This document shows, piece after piece, positions 1 through 5,315 of a DNA stretch of 5,771 nucleotides (positions are counted from its first letter, which is position 1; each line of letters opens with the position of its first letter). The notes below the pieces were generated by a model. It did no database searches. It was not told the DNA's origin and was given only the letters and a program-made list of their open reading frames with translations. The DNA is from an uncultured Collinsella sp. (GTDB taxonomy: Bacteria; Actinomycetota; Coriobacteriia; Coriobacteriales; Coriobacteriaceae). Location: contig CAUBWQ010000073.1 of NCBI GenBank assembly GCA_958439775.1, positions 1-5,771 on the forward strand, read 5' to 3'. Made by a program: the position numbers and the translations under genes.

Positions 1-325
1 GGCTCAGGACTTCCATGATCTGACCAAAGAGAATCGGCGACAAGATGCAAACGACACCGACGAGCACGGCAACAACAACAATTAGCGCAATAAGCGAACC
101 GATGCCGCGATTCACGCCATGGTGCTCGAGCCAGTTGGCGATCGGGGACATCACAAAAGCAATGATGGAGCCAACGGCAAGAAACTCAATAACCGGTGCC
201 AGGATGCCCATAAGGTTAAAGATGACAGCAGCAATAACAATGCAGCCGACAACAGCCCAAATGCGCAGCGTCAGAACGCGGGTGTCGCGCAGCACGCGAT
301 CGGTTTGTTGGGGGTGCTCACTCAT
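1..325 (-). CDS. AI-2E/PerM-family membrane transporter, N-terminal part (3' end cut by window edge)
   Basis: This gene starts inside the window and runs off the left edge, leaving about 108 residues. The start ATG at 325-323 overlaps the TGA of the sigma factor gene as ATGA. The protein opens with a short hydrophilic segment (MSEHPQQTDRVLRD). Hydrophobic segments follow at roughly residues 17-33 and 36-57, then a polar loop containing NWLEHHGVNRG at about 61-71, and another hydrophobic segment at about 74-95. This N-terminal pattern, two close membrane helices with a PIANWLE-type loop and then another helix, fits the AI-2E transporter family (PF01594, formerly UPF0118). Members have about eight membrane segments and are proposed exporters of small molecules or ions; the substrate cannot be read from sequence. 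The only GGAG-like element (342-339) is 13 bases from the start, which is too far for a good ribosome binding site, so translation probably depends on coupling to the upstream gene. Family assignment is fairly secure and function is not. Confidence 0.8.
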   Translation of the reverse strand, partial: MSEHPQQTDRVLRDTRVLTLRIWAVVGCIVIAAVIFNLMGILAPVIEFLAVGSIIAFVMSPIANWLEHHGVNRGIGSLIALIVVVAVLVGVVCILSPILFGQIMEVLS

Positions 326-1113
326 GAACGAATCATCACTCCGTCGGGGTCGATCTTGTCCTGAATCTTCTTAAGCGTGCGGCGCAGCAGACGCGAGACC
401 TGCACCTGCGAGATGCCCAGCTTCTTGGCAATCTCGATCTGGGTCATGCCCTTCACAAAGCGCAGCTCGATCACCTCGCGCTCGCGCGGCGAGAAATCGC
501 GGATGGCTTCCTCGATCACCAGGCGGTCATCGGTAAAGTCGAGCTCGTTGTCATCGTCGGCGTAACGGTCGAGAATCGAGGGGGCATCGTCGGAATCGGA
601 CGCACCAGGAGCCTCGATGGGCACCGAGGTATAGGCCGAAGACGATTCCATAGCCTCGAGGACCTCATCGACAGTCACATCTAGATACTCAGCGATCTCC
701 TCAACCTTGGGCGAACGCTGCAGTTCGTTGGTAAGTTTGTCAGTAGCCTGGTTGACCTTGGCCGAGAGCTCCTGCAGACGGCGCGGCACGCGCACGCTCC
801 AGCCCTTGTCGCGAAAATGGCGTTTGATCTCGCCCAGGATAGTGGGCGTCGCAAACGTCGTGAACTCGAGTCCGCGCTCGGGATCAAAACGGTCGATAGC
901 CTTGAGCAAGCCCAGATAGCCGACCTGCATGAGGTCGTCGAGCGGCTCGCCGCGATTCTTAAATTTGTTGGCAAGAAACCTTACCAGGTTCATATGGGAC
1001 ATGACGAGCTGCTCGCGGGCGTCCGGATCACCGGTCTCCTTGTAGCGACGAAACAGCTCGCGGGTTTTCTCCTTGTCCCAAGCGGTCTTACCGCTCCGGG
1101 AACGTTCGGTCAT
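322..1113 (-). CDS. sigB: SigB/SigF-family RNA polymerase sigma factor
   Basis: A complete 263-residue group 3 sigma factor of the size usual for SigB/SigF proteins. Region 2 spans about residues 15-105: EQLVMSHMNLVRFLA for 2.1, DDLMQVGYLGLLKAIDRFD for the core-binding 2.2 helix, and FTTFATPTILGEIKRHFRD for the -10 recognition part. Region 3 covers about 108-160 (RVPRRLQEL, then SPKVEEIAEYL). Region 4 covers about 200-255, with FSPREREVIELRF and a helix-turn-helix at TQIEIAKKLGISQVQVSRLL that reads the -35 element. A strongly acidic linker with many Asp residues lies at about 171-198, between regions 3 and 4. Family knowledge: such factors drive general stress or developmental regulons and are held inactive by an RsbW-type anti-sigma factor. 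Here that candidate lies immediately upstream with one base between stop and start. AAGGCGG at 1129-1123, nine bases from the ATG, is a usable ribosome binding site. The symbol denotes the family, not a proven orthologue. Confidence 0.93.
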   Translation of the reverse strand: MTERSRSGKTAWDKEKTRELFRRYKETGDPDAREQLVMSHMNLVRFLANKFKNRGEPLDDLMQVGYLGLLKAIDRFDPERGLEFTTFATPTILGEIKRHFRDKGWSVRVPRRLQELSAKVNQATDKLTNELQRSPKVEEIAEYLDVTVDEVLEAMESSSAYTSVPIEAPGASDSDDAPSILDRYADDDNELDFTDDRLVIEEAIRDFSPREREVIELRFVKGMTQIEIAKKLGISQVQVSRLLRRTLKKIQDKIDPDGVMIRS

Positions 1114-1114
1114 A

Positions 1115-1492
1115 TTAGATATCCGCCTTGAGGTCGAGGGAAAGCGTCAGGGGCGCCGCAGTCTTTTCGTAGGAATCGCACACGCTCGCGAGGATGAGCT
1201 CGGCATACACCGCAGCCTGGTCGTCTTCATCGACCGTAGCCTGGTCACCAAAGGTAATAGTCATGCCAACGTGGGTCTCATCGACATCGAATTTGATGGT
1301 GATGTCGTCGCAGTCGACCGCGGTGCAACCAAAGATGAAAGCCTCCTCGGCAGCCATGCGGATGTCCTCGATGCGATCGACAGACATAGAGCACAGGGCA
1401 CCAACGTTGGCTGCCGTCATGCGCACAAGGCGAGCGAGACGCGGGTCACCGGCAACGGTCAGCGTGATAGGGCAGGTTGCTTCGCTACTCAT
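1115..1492 (-). CDS. RsbW-like anti-sigma factor with degenerate ATP-binding site
   Basis: A 125-residue protein encoded directly before the sigma factor, which is the place of rsbW in SigB operons. By eye it follows the RsbW/SpoIIAB pattern: an N-terminal strand (CPITLTVAGDP), a helix (ARLVRMTAANVGAL), the RIEDIRMAAEEAF segment matching the RsbW helix that carries the N-box, then strands at about 63-70 and 75-81 and a final TLSLDL strand. The expected ATP-site residues are not seen. The N-box Asn of the EAxxNA motif is replaced by Phe54 (EAFIFGC), no DxGxGF-type G1 motif is visible near 80-90, and no GLGL G2 motif appears before the last helix. The family's role is to bind and block the cognate sigma factor; kinase activity on an RsbV-type antagonist looks unlikely here. 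GAGGAG at 1505-1500, seven bases from the ATG, is a good ribosome binding site. The start overlaps the end of the preceding gene by 8 bases. The anti-sigma call rests on context plus weak similarity. Confidence 0.75.
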   Translation of the reverse strand: MSSEATCPITLTVAGDPRLARLVRMTAANVGALCSMSVDRIEDIRMAAEEAFIFGCTAVDCDDITIKFDVDETHVGMTITFGDQATVDEDDQAAVYAELILASVCDSYEKTAAPLTLSLDLKADI

Positions 1493-2072
1493 CGCAGGAC
1501 TCCTCAGAGGTCTCGGCGGGCGTATAGGTGTAATACTGAGCCGGCTTGGCTACAGAATTCTGAGCCACATCCGCGCCATCGGCGGCCTCGTCCTCGACAA
1601 TTAGGACGCGCTCGGTAGGCTGCTCGGCCTCCGCAGCGGCAGCGGCGAGCTTGCGATCGGCATCGGCTGCAGGAGCCTTCACCTTATTGAAGAGCTTCTG
1701 CACAGCACCAGCGGCAGAGTCAGTCACGCTCGACACAGCATTGCTGGCCTCGGCCATGCTGCCCGTAACCTCGGAAATGTCGCGAACCACGGCTTCGACC
1801 TCTACGAGATTGGAGGTAAGGGCATCAACTGCCGTCTTGCTCGACTTAAGCAGCGGCTCCATCTGGGCAAGCGCCGGCGTAAGCTCATCGACAGCGCCAT
1901 CGAGCTTTGCCACCACAGGCTGAGCCTCGGCGATGGTGTTGTTCAGGTCGTTCACGGTCTTATCGAGCGAGTCGACAACGGTGCGGGTCTTGCGCAGGGT
2001 AAGCGCGAGCTCAACGATGGCCCACACGCCGGCAACGGCGAGCAGCAGCAGGGCAATCTGAATGGGACTCAT
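1485..2072 (-). CDS. DUF948/YtxG-like membrane-anchored coiled-coil protein
   Basis: A 195-residue protein, first gene of the sigma factor operon. The frame stays open back to 2150, but the ATG at 2072-2070 is chosen because GGGAGG lies at 2083-2078, five bases upstream, and because the protein then begins with its membrane anchor (MSPIQIALLLLAVAGVWAIV, about residues 4-24). A long helical region follows at about 30-130 with repeated small-residue and hydrophobic heptads (VVDSLDKTVNDLNNTI, LDGAVDELTPALAQM), typical of the DUF948 family (PF06103). The tail is Ala- and acid-rich and ends with a tyrosine patch (AQYYTYTP) and SEESCDE. In Bacillus subtilis the DUF948 protein YtxG belongs to a general stress operon under SigB control, which fits the position here. 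A structural or signalling role at the membrane is possible; no enzyme motif is present. The stop TAG at 1487-1485 lies inside the next gene. Confidence 0.8.
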   Translation of the reverse strand: MSPIQIALLLLAVAGVWAIVELALTLRKTRTVVDSLDKTVNDLNNTIAEAQPVVAKLDGAVDELTPALAQMEPLLKSSKTAVDALTSNLVEVEAVVRDISEVTGSMAEASNAVSSVTDSAAGAVQKLFNKVKAPAADADRKLAAAAAEAEQPTERVLIVEDEAADGADVAQNSVAKPAQYYTYTPAETSEESCDE

Positions 2073-2077
2073 ACAAG

Positions 2078-2083
2078 CCTCCC
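2078..2083 (-). promoter_or_regulatory. Ribosome binding site deciding the DUF948 gene start
   Basis: GGGAGG on the minus strand, five bases before the ATG at 2072. It selects this start over the longer in-frame opening at 2150, whose extra 26 residues (MLLLACSVPFGVPW and following) have no such site and would precede the membrane anchor. Confidence 0.75.
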
Positions 2084-2112
2084 AAAGGAATCGATATACA
2101 GACGGTTTCCAT

Positions 2113-2130
2113 GGTACCCCAAAGGGGACC
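2113..2130 (-). repeat. Small inverted repeat (hairpin) between rarA and the sigma operon
   Basis: The minus strand reads GGTCCCCTTTGGGGTACC. Four C-G pairs close a TTT loop and GGT/ACC extend the stem beyond one bulged T. No U-tract follows, so it is a poor intrinsic terminator for rarA. It may be a regulatory element, or chance overlapping the candidate promoter. The rest of the 100-base gap (2073-2172) holds only the ribosome binding site and the promoter candidate. Confidence 0.4.
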
Positions 2131-2138
2131 GAACATGC
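2114..2138 (-). promoter_or_regulatory. Candidate SigB-type promoter of the sigma factor operon
   Basis: On the minus strand, GGGTAC (2119-2114) has GCAT (2138-2135) 15 bases upstream. This fits the GNNT-N14-16-GGGTAY pattern described for actinobacterial SigB-type sigma factors. A start about 7 bases downstream would give a leader of roughly 35 bases ahead of the DUF948 gene. The GNNT element is only weakly informative, so the case rests mainly on the GGGTAC hexamer and its position. It overlaps the hairpin at 2113-2130. No convincing housekeeping promoter was seen in the 100-base gap. Confidence 0.3.
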
Positions 2139-2172
2139 CAAGAGCAGCAACGTGGGACAAAATTATCAGCAG

Positions 2173-3522
2173 CTACTTCGGTGCATTCCCGCTGCGGTCA
2201 CGTTCACTTTGCTCTACGCGCCATTCTTCCCAACCGCGGCCGGCAGGCTGCCAGAACGCGCCGCGCTCCAGTCCCTCGGGCAAATAGCGCTGATCGACCC
2301 AGCCTTCGGGATAATCATGTGGATACTTATACATACCGTATTCATCGCTGCCCGGGCGATGGCGATCGCGCAGATAACTCGGCACCTCGCGAAGCCCACT
2401 AGAATGGATATCGGCCAGCGCCGCATCGATCGAAGCCTCGCACGCGTTGGATTTTGGCGCCAAGCACACATAGAGAGCGGCCTGAGCCAGGTTAATGCGG
2501 CACTCGGGATAGCCAATGACCTCGGCAGACTTAAACGCGGCATGTGCCACCAAAAGCGCCTGCGGGTCGGCGTTCCCAACGTCCTCAGAAGCATGAATCA
2601 TAATACGGCGTGCAATAAACTTAGGATCCTCCCCTGCATCGATCATGCGCGCAAGCCAGTAGACCGTGGCATCGGGGTCGCTACCGCGCATGGACTTGAT
2701 GAACGCACTGATGATGTCGTAGTGCATGTCGCCGTTTTTGTCATACGTAAAGCCGCGACGCGGGTTGGCAATCTTTACGTCATCCACGGTGATGGGATAA
2801 CGCTCCCCCGCCGCCGGCGCTGGCGTCCCCTCGGTATCGGGACGCGTAACGGCAATCTCACTCGCAAGCTCAAGTGTCGTCAGGGCCGAGCGTGCATCAC
2901 CCGCAGCCAGCGTACAAATGGTCTTGACCGTATCAACATCGGCCGAGAACTTTCCATTCAAGCCCTGCGGTGCCTCAAGCGCACGTTCAATAAGCGTGGC
3001 GATATCCTCATCCTTCAGATGCTCAAGCTCCACCACACGCCCACGCGACAACAGTGCCGAGTTAACCTCGAAGTACGGATTCTCCGTCGTAGCGCCAATC
3101 ATAATGACGGTACGGTTCTCAACTGCATGCAGCAGGGCATCCTGCTGCGACTTAGAGAAGCGGTGAATCTCATCGATGAATAGAATGGTGCGGCGGTCGT
3201 ACGTATTCAGGCGCGTCTTGGCCTCATCAATCACACGACGCAGGTCCTTCACGGTACCCGTGACGGCGCTGACCTCGACAAACTCGCTCTTGGTATGGTT
3301 GGCGATAATGTGGGCCAGCGTCGTCTTGCCCGTACCGGCAGGCCCGTACAGAATCACGCTCGAAAGCACGTCGTGCTCGATCGCGGCACGCAGCCATGAA
3401 CCCTTACCGACGGCCTTTTGCTGGCCCACGTACTCGTCGAGCGAATTGGGGCGCATGCGCACCGCAAGCGGCGCATTCTGAAAGGAACGCTCGCGCGTCG
3501 AAGCAGAAAAAAGGTCGTCCAT
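2173..3522 (-). CDS. rarA: Replication-associated recombination protein A (AAA+ ATPase RarA/MgsA)
   Basis: A 449-residue AAA+ ATPase of the RarA/MgsA/WRNIP1 family, which acts at stalled or gapped replication forks and is related to clamp-loader subunits. Numbered from the chosen start, LAVRMRP and YVGQ (about 19-34) form the family N-motif. Walker A is GPAGTGKT (60-67), Walker B is FIDEIH (115-120), sensor 1 is TTEN (145-148), the arginine finger is SR (159-160), and a sensor 2-type GDARSALTTLE lies at about 208-218. The C-terminal oligomerisation domain carries FTYDKNGDMHYDIISAFIKS (258-277), DAGEDPKFIARR, ASEDVGNADP and a YKYPHDYPEGWV region near 398-409, all hallmarks of the family. The frame is open to a TTG at 3540 and to ATG at 3528. 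ATG at 3522 is preferred because a GGA lies at a workable distance and the protein then begins MDDLFSAS, resembling the DLF start common in actinobacterial RarA. The start remains uncertain by up to six codons. Length is normal. Confidence 0.95.
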   Translation of the reverse strand: MDDLFSASTRERSFQNAPLAVRMRPNSLDEYVGQQKAVGKGSWLRAAIEHDVLSSVILYGPAGTGKTTLAHIIANHTKSEFVEVSAVTGTVKDLRRVIDEAKTRLNTYDRRTILFIDEIHRFSKSQQDALLHAVENRTVIMIGATTENPYFEVNSALLSRGRVVELEHLKDEDIATLIERALEAPQGLNGKFSADVDTVKTICTLAAGDARSALTTLELASEIAVTRPDTEGTPAPAAGERYPITVDDVKIANPRRGFTYDKNGDMHYDIISAFIKSMRGSDPDATVYWLARMIDAGEDPKFIARRIMIHASEDVGNADPQALLVAHAAFKSAEVIGYPECRINLAQAALYVCLAPKSNACEASIDAALADIHSSGLREVPSYLRDRHRPGSDEYGMYKYPHDYPEGWVDQRYLPEGLERGAFWQPAGRGWEEWRVEQSERDRSGNAPK

Positions 3523-3543
3523 AGCCATCCCGTGTATCAATCA

Positions 3544-3553
3544 AAAACGTTTT
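3544..3553. repeat. 10-bp perfect palindrome AAAACGTTTT upstream of rarA
   Basis: AAAACGTTTT is its own reverse complement and lies just downstream of the -10-like box, around the expected transcription start of rarA. A CG-centred A/T palindrome resembles the core of LacI-family operators, but the flanks do not match the catabolite-response consensus. It could equally be chance in an AT-rich gap. Confidence 0.3.
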
Positions 3554-3561
3554 CCACTAAC

Positions 3562-3567
3562 AGTATA
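3562..3567 (-). promoter_or_regulatory. Candidate -10 box of a rarA promoter
   Basis: The minus strand reads TATACT in the AT-rich gap between the dGTPase-like gene and rarA, a one-mismatch match to TATAAT. Transcription would begin near 3555, giving a leader of about 33 bases before the ATG at 3522. At the 17-base spacing the -35 position holds AACGGT, which is a poor match, so this would be a weak or activator-dependent promoter. Confidence 0.35.
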
Positions 3568-3577
3568 CCGAATTAAT

Positions 3578-3593
3578 ACGAACTACCGTTCGT
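3578..3593 (-). repeat. Short stem-loop over the stop codon of the dGTPase-like gene
   Basis: The minus strand carries ACGAAC and GTTCGT separated by the loop GGTA, a perfect 6-bp stem that includes the TAG stop (3585-3583). No U-tract follows directly (ATTAATTCGG comes next). It may slow polymerase or protect the 3' end, but it does not qualify as an intrinsic terminator. Confidence 0.35.
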
Positions 3594-4830
3594 TAATATA
3601 GGTACGGTGCGGAAACTCCAGACCAGGGAACAGCTTGCTCGTCAGCTCGCAGAAATAACCGTCCGTCATGCTCGCGATATAATCCACCACGGCTTGATCC
3701 TTGTCGTCCTGCCAGGCATAGGTGCGATCATAGTAGGAAAGCTGCTGCTCAATGCGCGAAATATGGTGCTTAAAGATGTAAGAGGACTCGTCGCCACTGT
3801 TTAGATCCCGCAGGCAACGGTCGTAGAGCTTTCCGAACGCCTCGCGCAGCTCCGCCTCGGAATCGCCTTCGATACCGCCCTTGCTATAGATCTTCTCGTA
3901 GTTCTCGCGCTTGGCTCGGCGAATTTCCTCAAACAGGTCCTCGCTCATCTCGATGCGCGGCTTACCATAGCTGTGCTCAACGATATCGATAGAGGCATGC
4001 GTGAGGATCCAACTGTTGTAGGCACCGCCCCGGCCATCATCAAAAGCGTCGGGCGACAGTAGACCCGCCGCAATGGCGTCTTGGCGATCGCGTCCAACAT
4101 AGGCAAGGATATCCGAGATGCGGACCACACAGCCCTCGAGCGTCATGGGGCGTAGGTGCTCAATTGCGCCATATCCCTTGGCAATGCATTCCTCGACGGT
4201 TCGGTCGAACTGGTCAAAGGAGCCCATGTCCGAAAGCCCAAAAACACGCTGCTCGTACTCGCCGTGATGGCACAACACGCCATCGAGCGTCTGGAGCGAC
4301 ACGTTGCGACCATACAGCGCATCGAGCACGCGGACCGACTGCACGTTATGGAAAAAGAAGCGGCCGGTACGCTCGTGGTAAATATCGTTGAGGAATCGCT
4401 CACCAGCATGGCCGAAGGGCGTGTGGCCCAAGTCGTGGCCTAAGCCAATCGCCTCGATCAGATCGCAGTTGAGCCCAAGGGCGCGACCGATATCGCGCGC
4501 AATGCGCGAGACAAGCTGCACGTGCAGGCCGCGACGAGACAGGTCGTCGTTACTACGGAAGCTAAAGACCTGCGTTTTGCCTGCATAACGGGTGTATGCA
4601 GGCAAATGCAGAATTTTTTCGGTATCGCGCATAAATGCCGGACGCATGAGCGTGCCTTTGTCGGCAGCGCGATCAATACGACGAATGACCTGGTCGTCCT
4701 TGCAACGATACGGGTTGACGGCACCCGAAGCACGATCGGCGGAAATGCGCTCGACAAGTTCGGGCGACAACGCCGAGGGAATACGGTCCATGCGCGCCTT
4801 AATGACGGCCGTTTCTTGATTAGTTGCCAT
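3583..4830 (-). CDS. dgt: HD-domain dNTP triphosphohydrolase (dGTPase-like)
   Basis: A 415-residue HD-superfamily protein of the deoxyguanosinetriphosphate triphosphohydrolase family, which hydrolyses dNTPs to the deoxynucleoside and triphosphate and so controls nucleotide pools. Numbered from the chosen start, visible elements are the RYAGKTQVF segment (81-89), the first metal His in GLHVQLV (H103), the HD pair in GHDLGHTPFGHAGE (H132, D133) and the final metal Asp in RISDILAY (D240). H141 and E144 match the catalytic HxxE pair of the E. coli enzyme. FFFHNVQSVRVL (158-169) and LCHHGEYE (186-193) are further family motifs. The frame opens at 4857, but ATG 4830 is chosen because AAGGAG (4842-4837) lies six bases upstream. 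It follows the prepilin peptidase gene by 31 bases and may share its transcript. Substrate preference (dGTP or other dNTPs) cannot be read from sequence, so the symbol is by family. Confidence 0.93.
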   Translation of the reverse strand: MATNQETAVIKARMDRIPSALSPELVERISADRASGAVNPYRCKDDQVIRRIDRAADKGTLMRPAFMRDTEKILHLPAYTRYAGKTQVFSFRSNDDLSRRGLHVQLVSRIARDIGRALGLNCDLIEAIGLGHDLGHTPFGHAGERFLNDIYHERTGRFFFHNVQSVRVLDALYGRNVSLQTLDGVLCHHGEYEQRVFGLSDMGSFDQFDRTVEECIAKGYGAIEHLRPMTLEGCVVRISDILAYVGRDRQDAIAAGLLSPDAFDDGRGGAYNSWILTHASIDIVEHSYGKPRIEMSEDLFEEIRRAKRENYEKIYSKGGIEGDSEAELREAFGKLYDRCLRDLNSGDESSYIFKHHISRIEQQLSYYDRTYAWQDDKDQAVVDYIASMTDGYFCELTSKLFPGLEFPHRTYINER

Positions 4831-4836
4831 GGCATG

Positions 4837-4842
4837 CTCCTT
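4837..4842 (-). promoter_or_regulatory. Ribosome binding site deciding the dGTPase-like gene start
   Basis: AAGGAG on the minus strand, six bases before ATG 4830. It favours this start over the in-frame ATG at 4857, which would place the site inside the coding region. Confidence 0.75.
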
Positions 4843-4861
4843 AAGAAGGATGCGCAATCGG

Positions 4862-5284
4862 TTACAACGTGCAGCCCACGACCTCGATTATGGCAAAAAT
4901 CGGCACCAAAAACGGGAGCAATGACAGGGAGCGCGATTTTGTGAAGAGGCAGGAGAGGGCAAGGACCAGGAGTGCGACGGCAAATGCCACGATGCCGCCC
5001 AGAGGGTCGAGCGTGCAAAGCGCGAAGAGCGCCTTGACGTCCCCCATGCCGATGCCGGGGGCGTGGCGAAGGCGCCGCCAGAGCGACTCAGTGAGTACAA
5101 GGGCAAGGTAGACGATGACCGCAAGACCGGCGTGGTCAAGCGCCGTGGTAACGCCCTTGTCGAGCCAAACGCCTGCCAACGCCGCCACCGCACACACGCC
5201 GGCAAGCTCATTGGGAAACCGTCGCTCACGGGCATCAACCAACGCACCGGCAAAGATGCAAATCCAAAATGGGATGTAGGGCAT
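4862..5284 (-). CDS. Minimal prepilin peptidase, A24 family (TadV/CpaA-like)
   Basis: A 140-residue, strongly hydrophobic protein with the two catalytic aspartates of A24 membrane aspartyl peptidases: D17 in GALVDARERRFPNE, at the end of the first membrane segment and followed by the basic R-x-x-P-N element, and D82 in the GxGD motif (PGIGMGDVKALFAL). Membrane segments lie near residues 3-16, 26-41, 50-66, 84-113 (one or two) and 120-138. The N-terminal methyltransferase domain of PilD-type enzymes is absent, so this is the short form seen with Tad/Flp-type pili and similar systems. The family cleaves prepilin leader peptides at the cytoplasmic membrane. ATG 5284 is chosen over the longer opening to 5329 because of AAGGAGG at 5297-5291, six bases upstream. 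No pilin, ATPase or other pilus gene lies in the window, so its substrate is unknown. Confidence 0.85.
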   Translation of the reverse strand: MPYIPFWICIFAGALVDARERRFPNELAGVCAVAALAGVWLDKGVTTALDHAGLAVIVYLALVLTESLWRRLRHAPGIGMGDVKALFALCTLDPLGGIVAFAVALLVLALSCLFTKSRSLSLLPFLVPIFAIIEVVGCTL

Positions 5285-5290
5285 CGTGCA

Positions 5291-5297
5291 CCTCCTT
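5291..5297 (-). promoter_or_regulatory. Near-perfect ribosome binding site of the prepilin peptidase gene
   Basis: The minus strand reads AAGGAGGTG, almost the full anti-Shine-Dalgarno complement, six bases from ATG 5284. It fixes the start and suggests strong translation initiation. Confidence 0.8.
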
Positions 5298-5315
5298 GGG
5301 CAGCTACTCGAAAGC

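Noticed and set aside
1073..1618. 181-residue plus-strand frame opposite the anti-sigma gene
   Set aside because: It overlaps three genes supported by motifs, start sites and tight spacing. The product is basic and low in order with no domain.
2113..2130. Hairpin as an intrinsic terminator for rarA
   Set aside because: The stem is short and bulged and is followed by ATGGAAACC rather than a U-tract.
2062..3183. 373-residue open frame on the plus strand opposite rarA and the adjacent gap
   Set aside because: It lies almost entirely antisense to rarA, whose AAA+ motifs are unmistakable. The product is Arg-, Cys- and His-rich with no recognisable domain, there is no good ribosome binding site, and such frames are common opposite GC-rich genes.
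3578..3593. Stem-loop at the end of the dGTPase-like gene as a terminator
   Set aside because: It has only a 6-bp stem and no adjacent U-tract. The TTTTT farther on lies about 30 bases away.
4458..5018. 186-residue minus-strand frame across the dGTPase-like start and the prepilin peptidase end
   Set aside because: It is an out-of-frame shadow of the HD-domain gene and the peptidase gene, rich in Arg, Ser and Cys.
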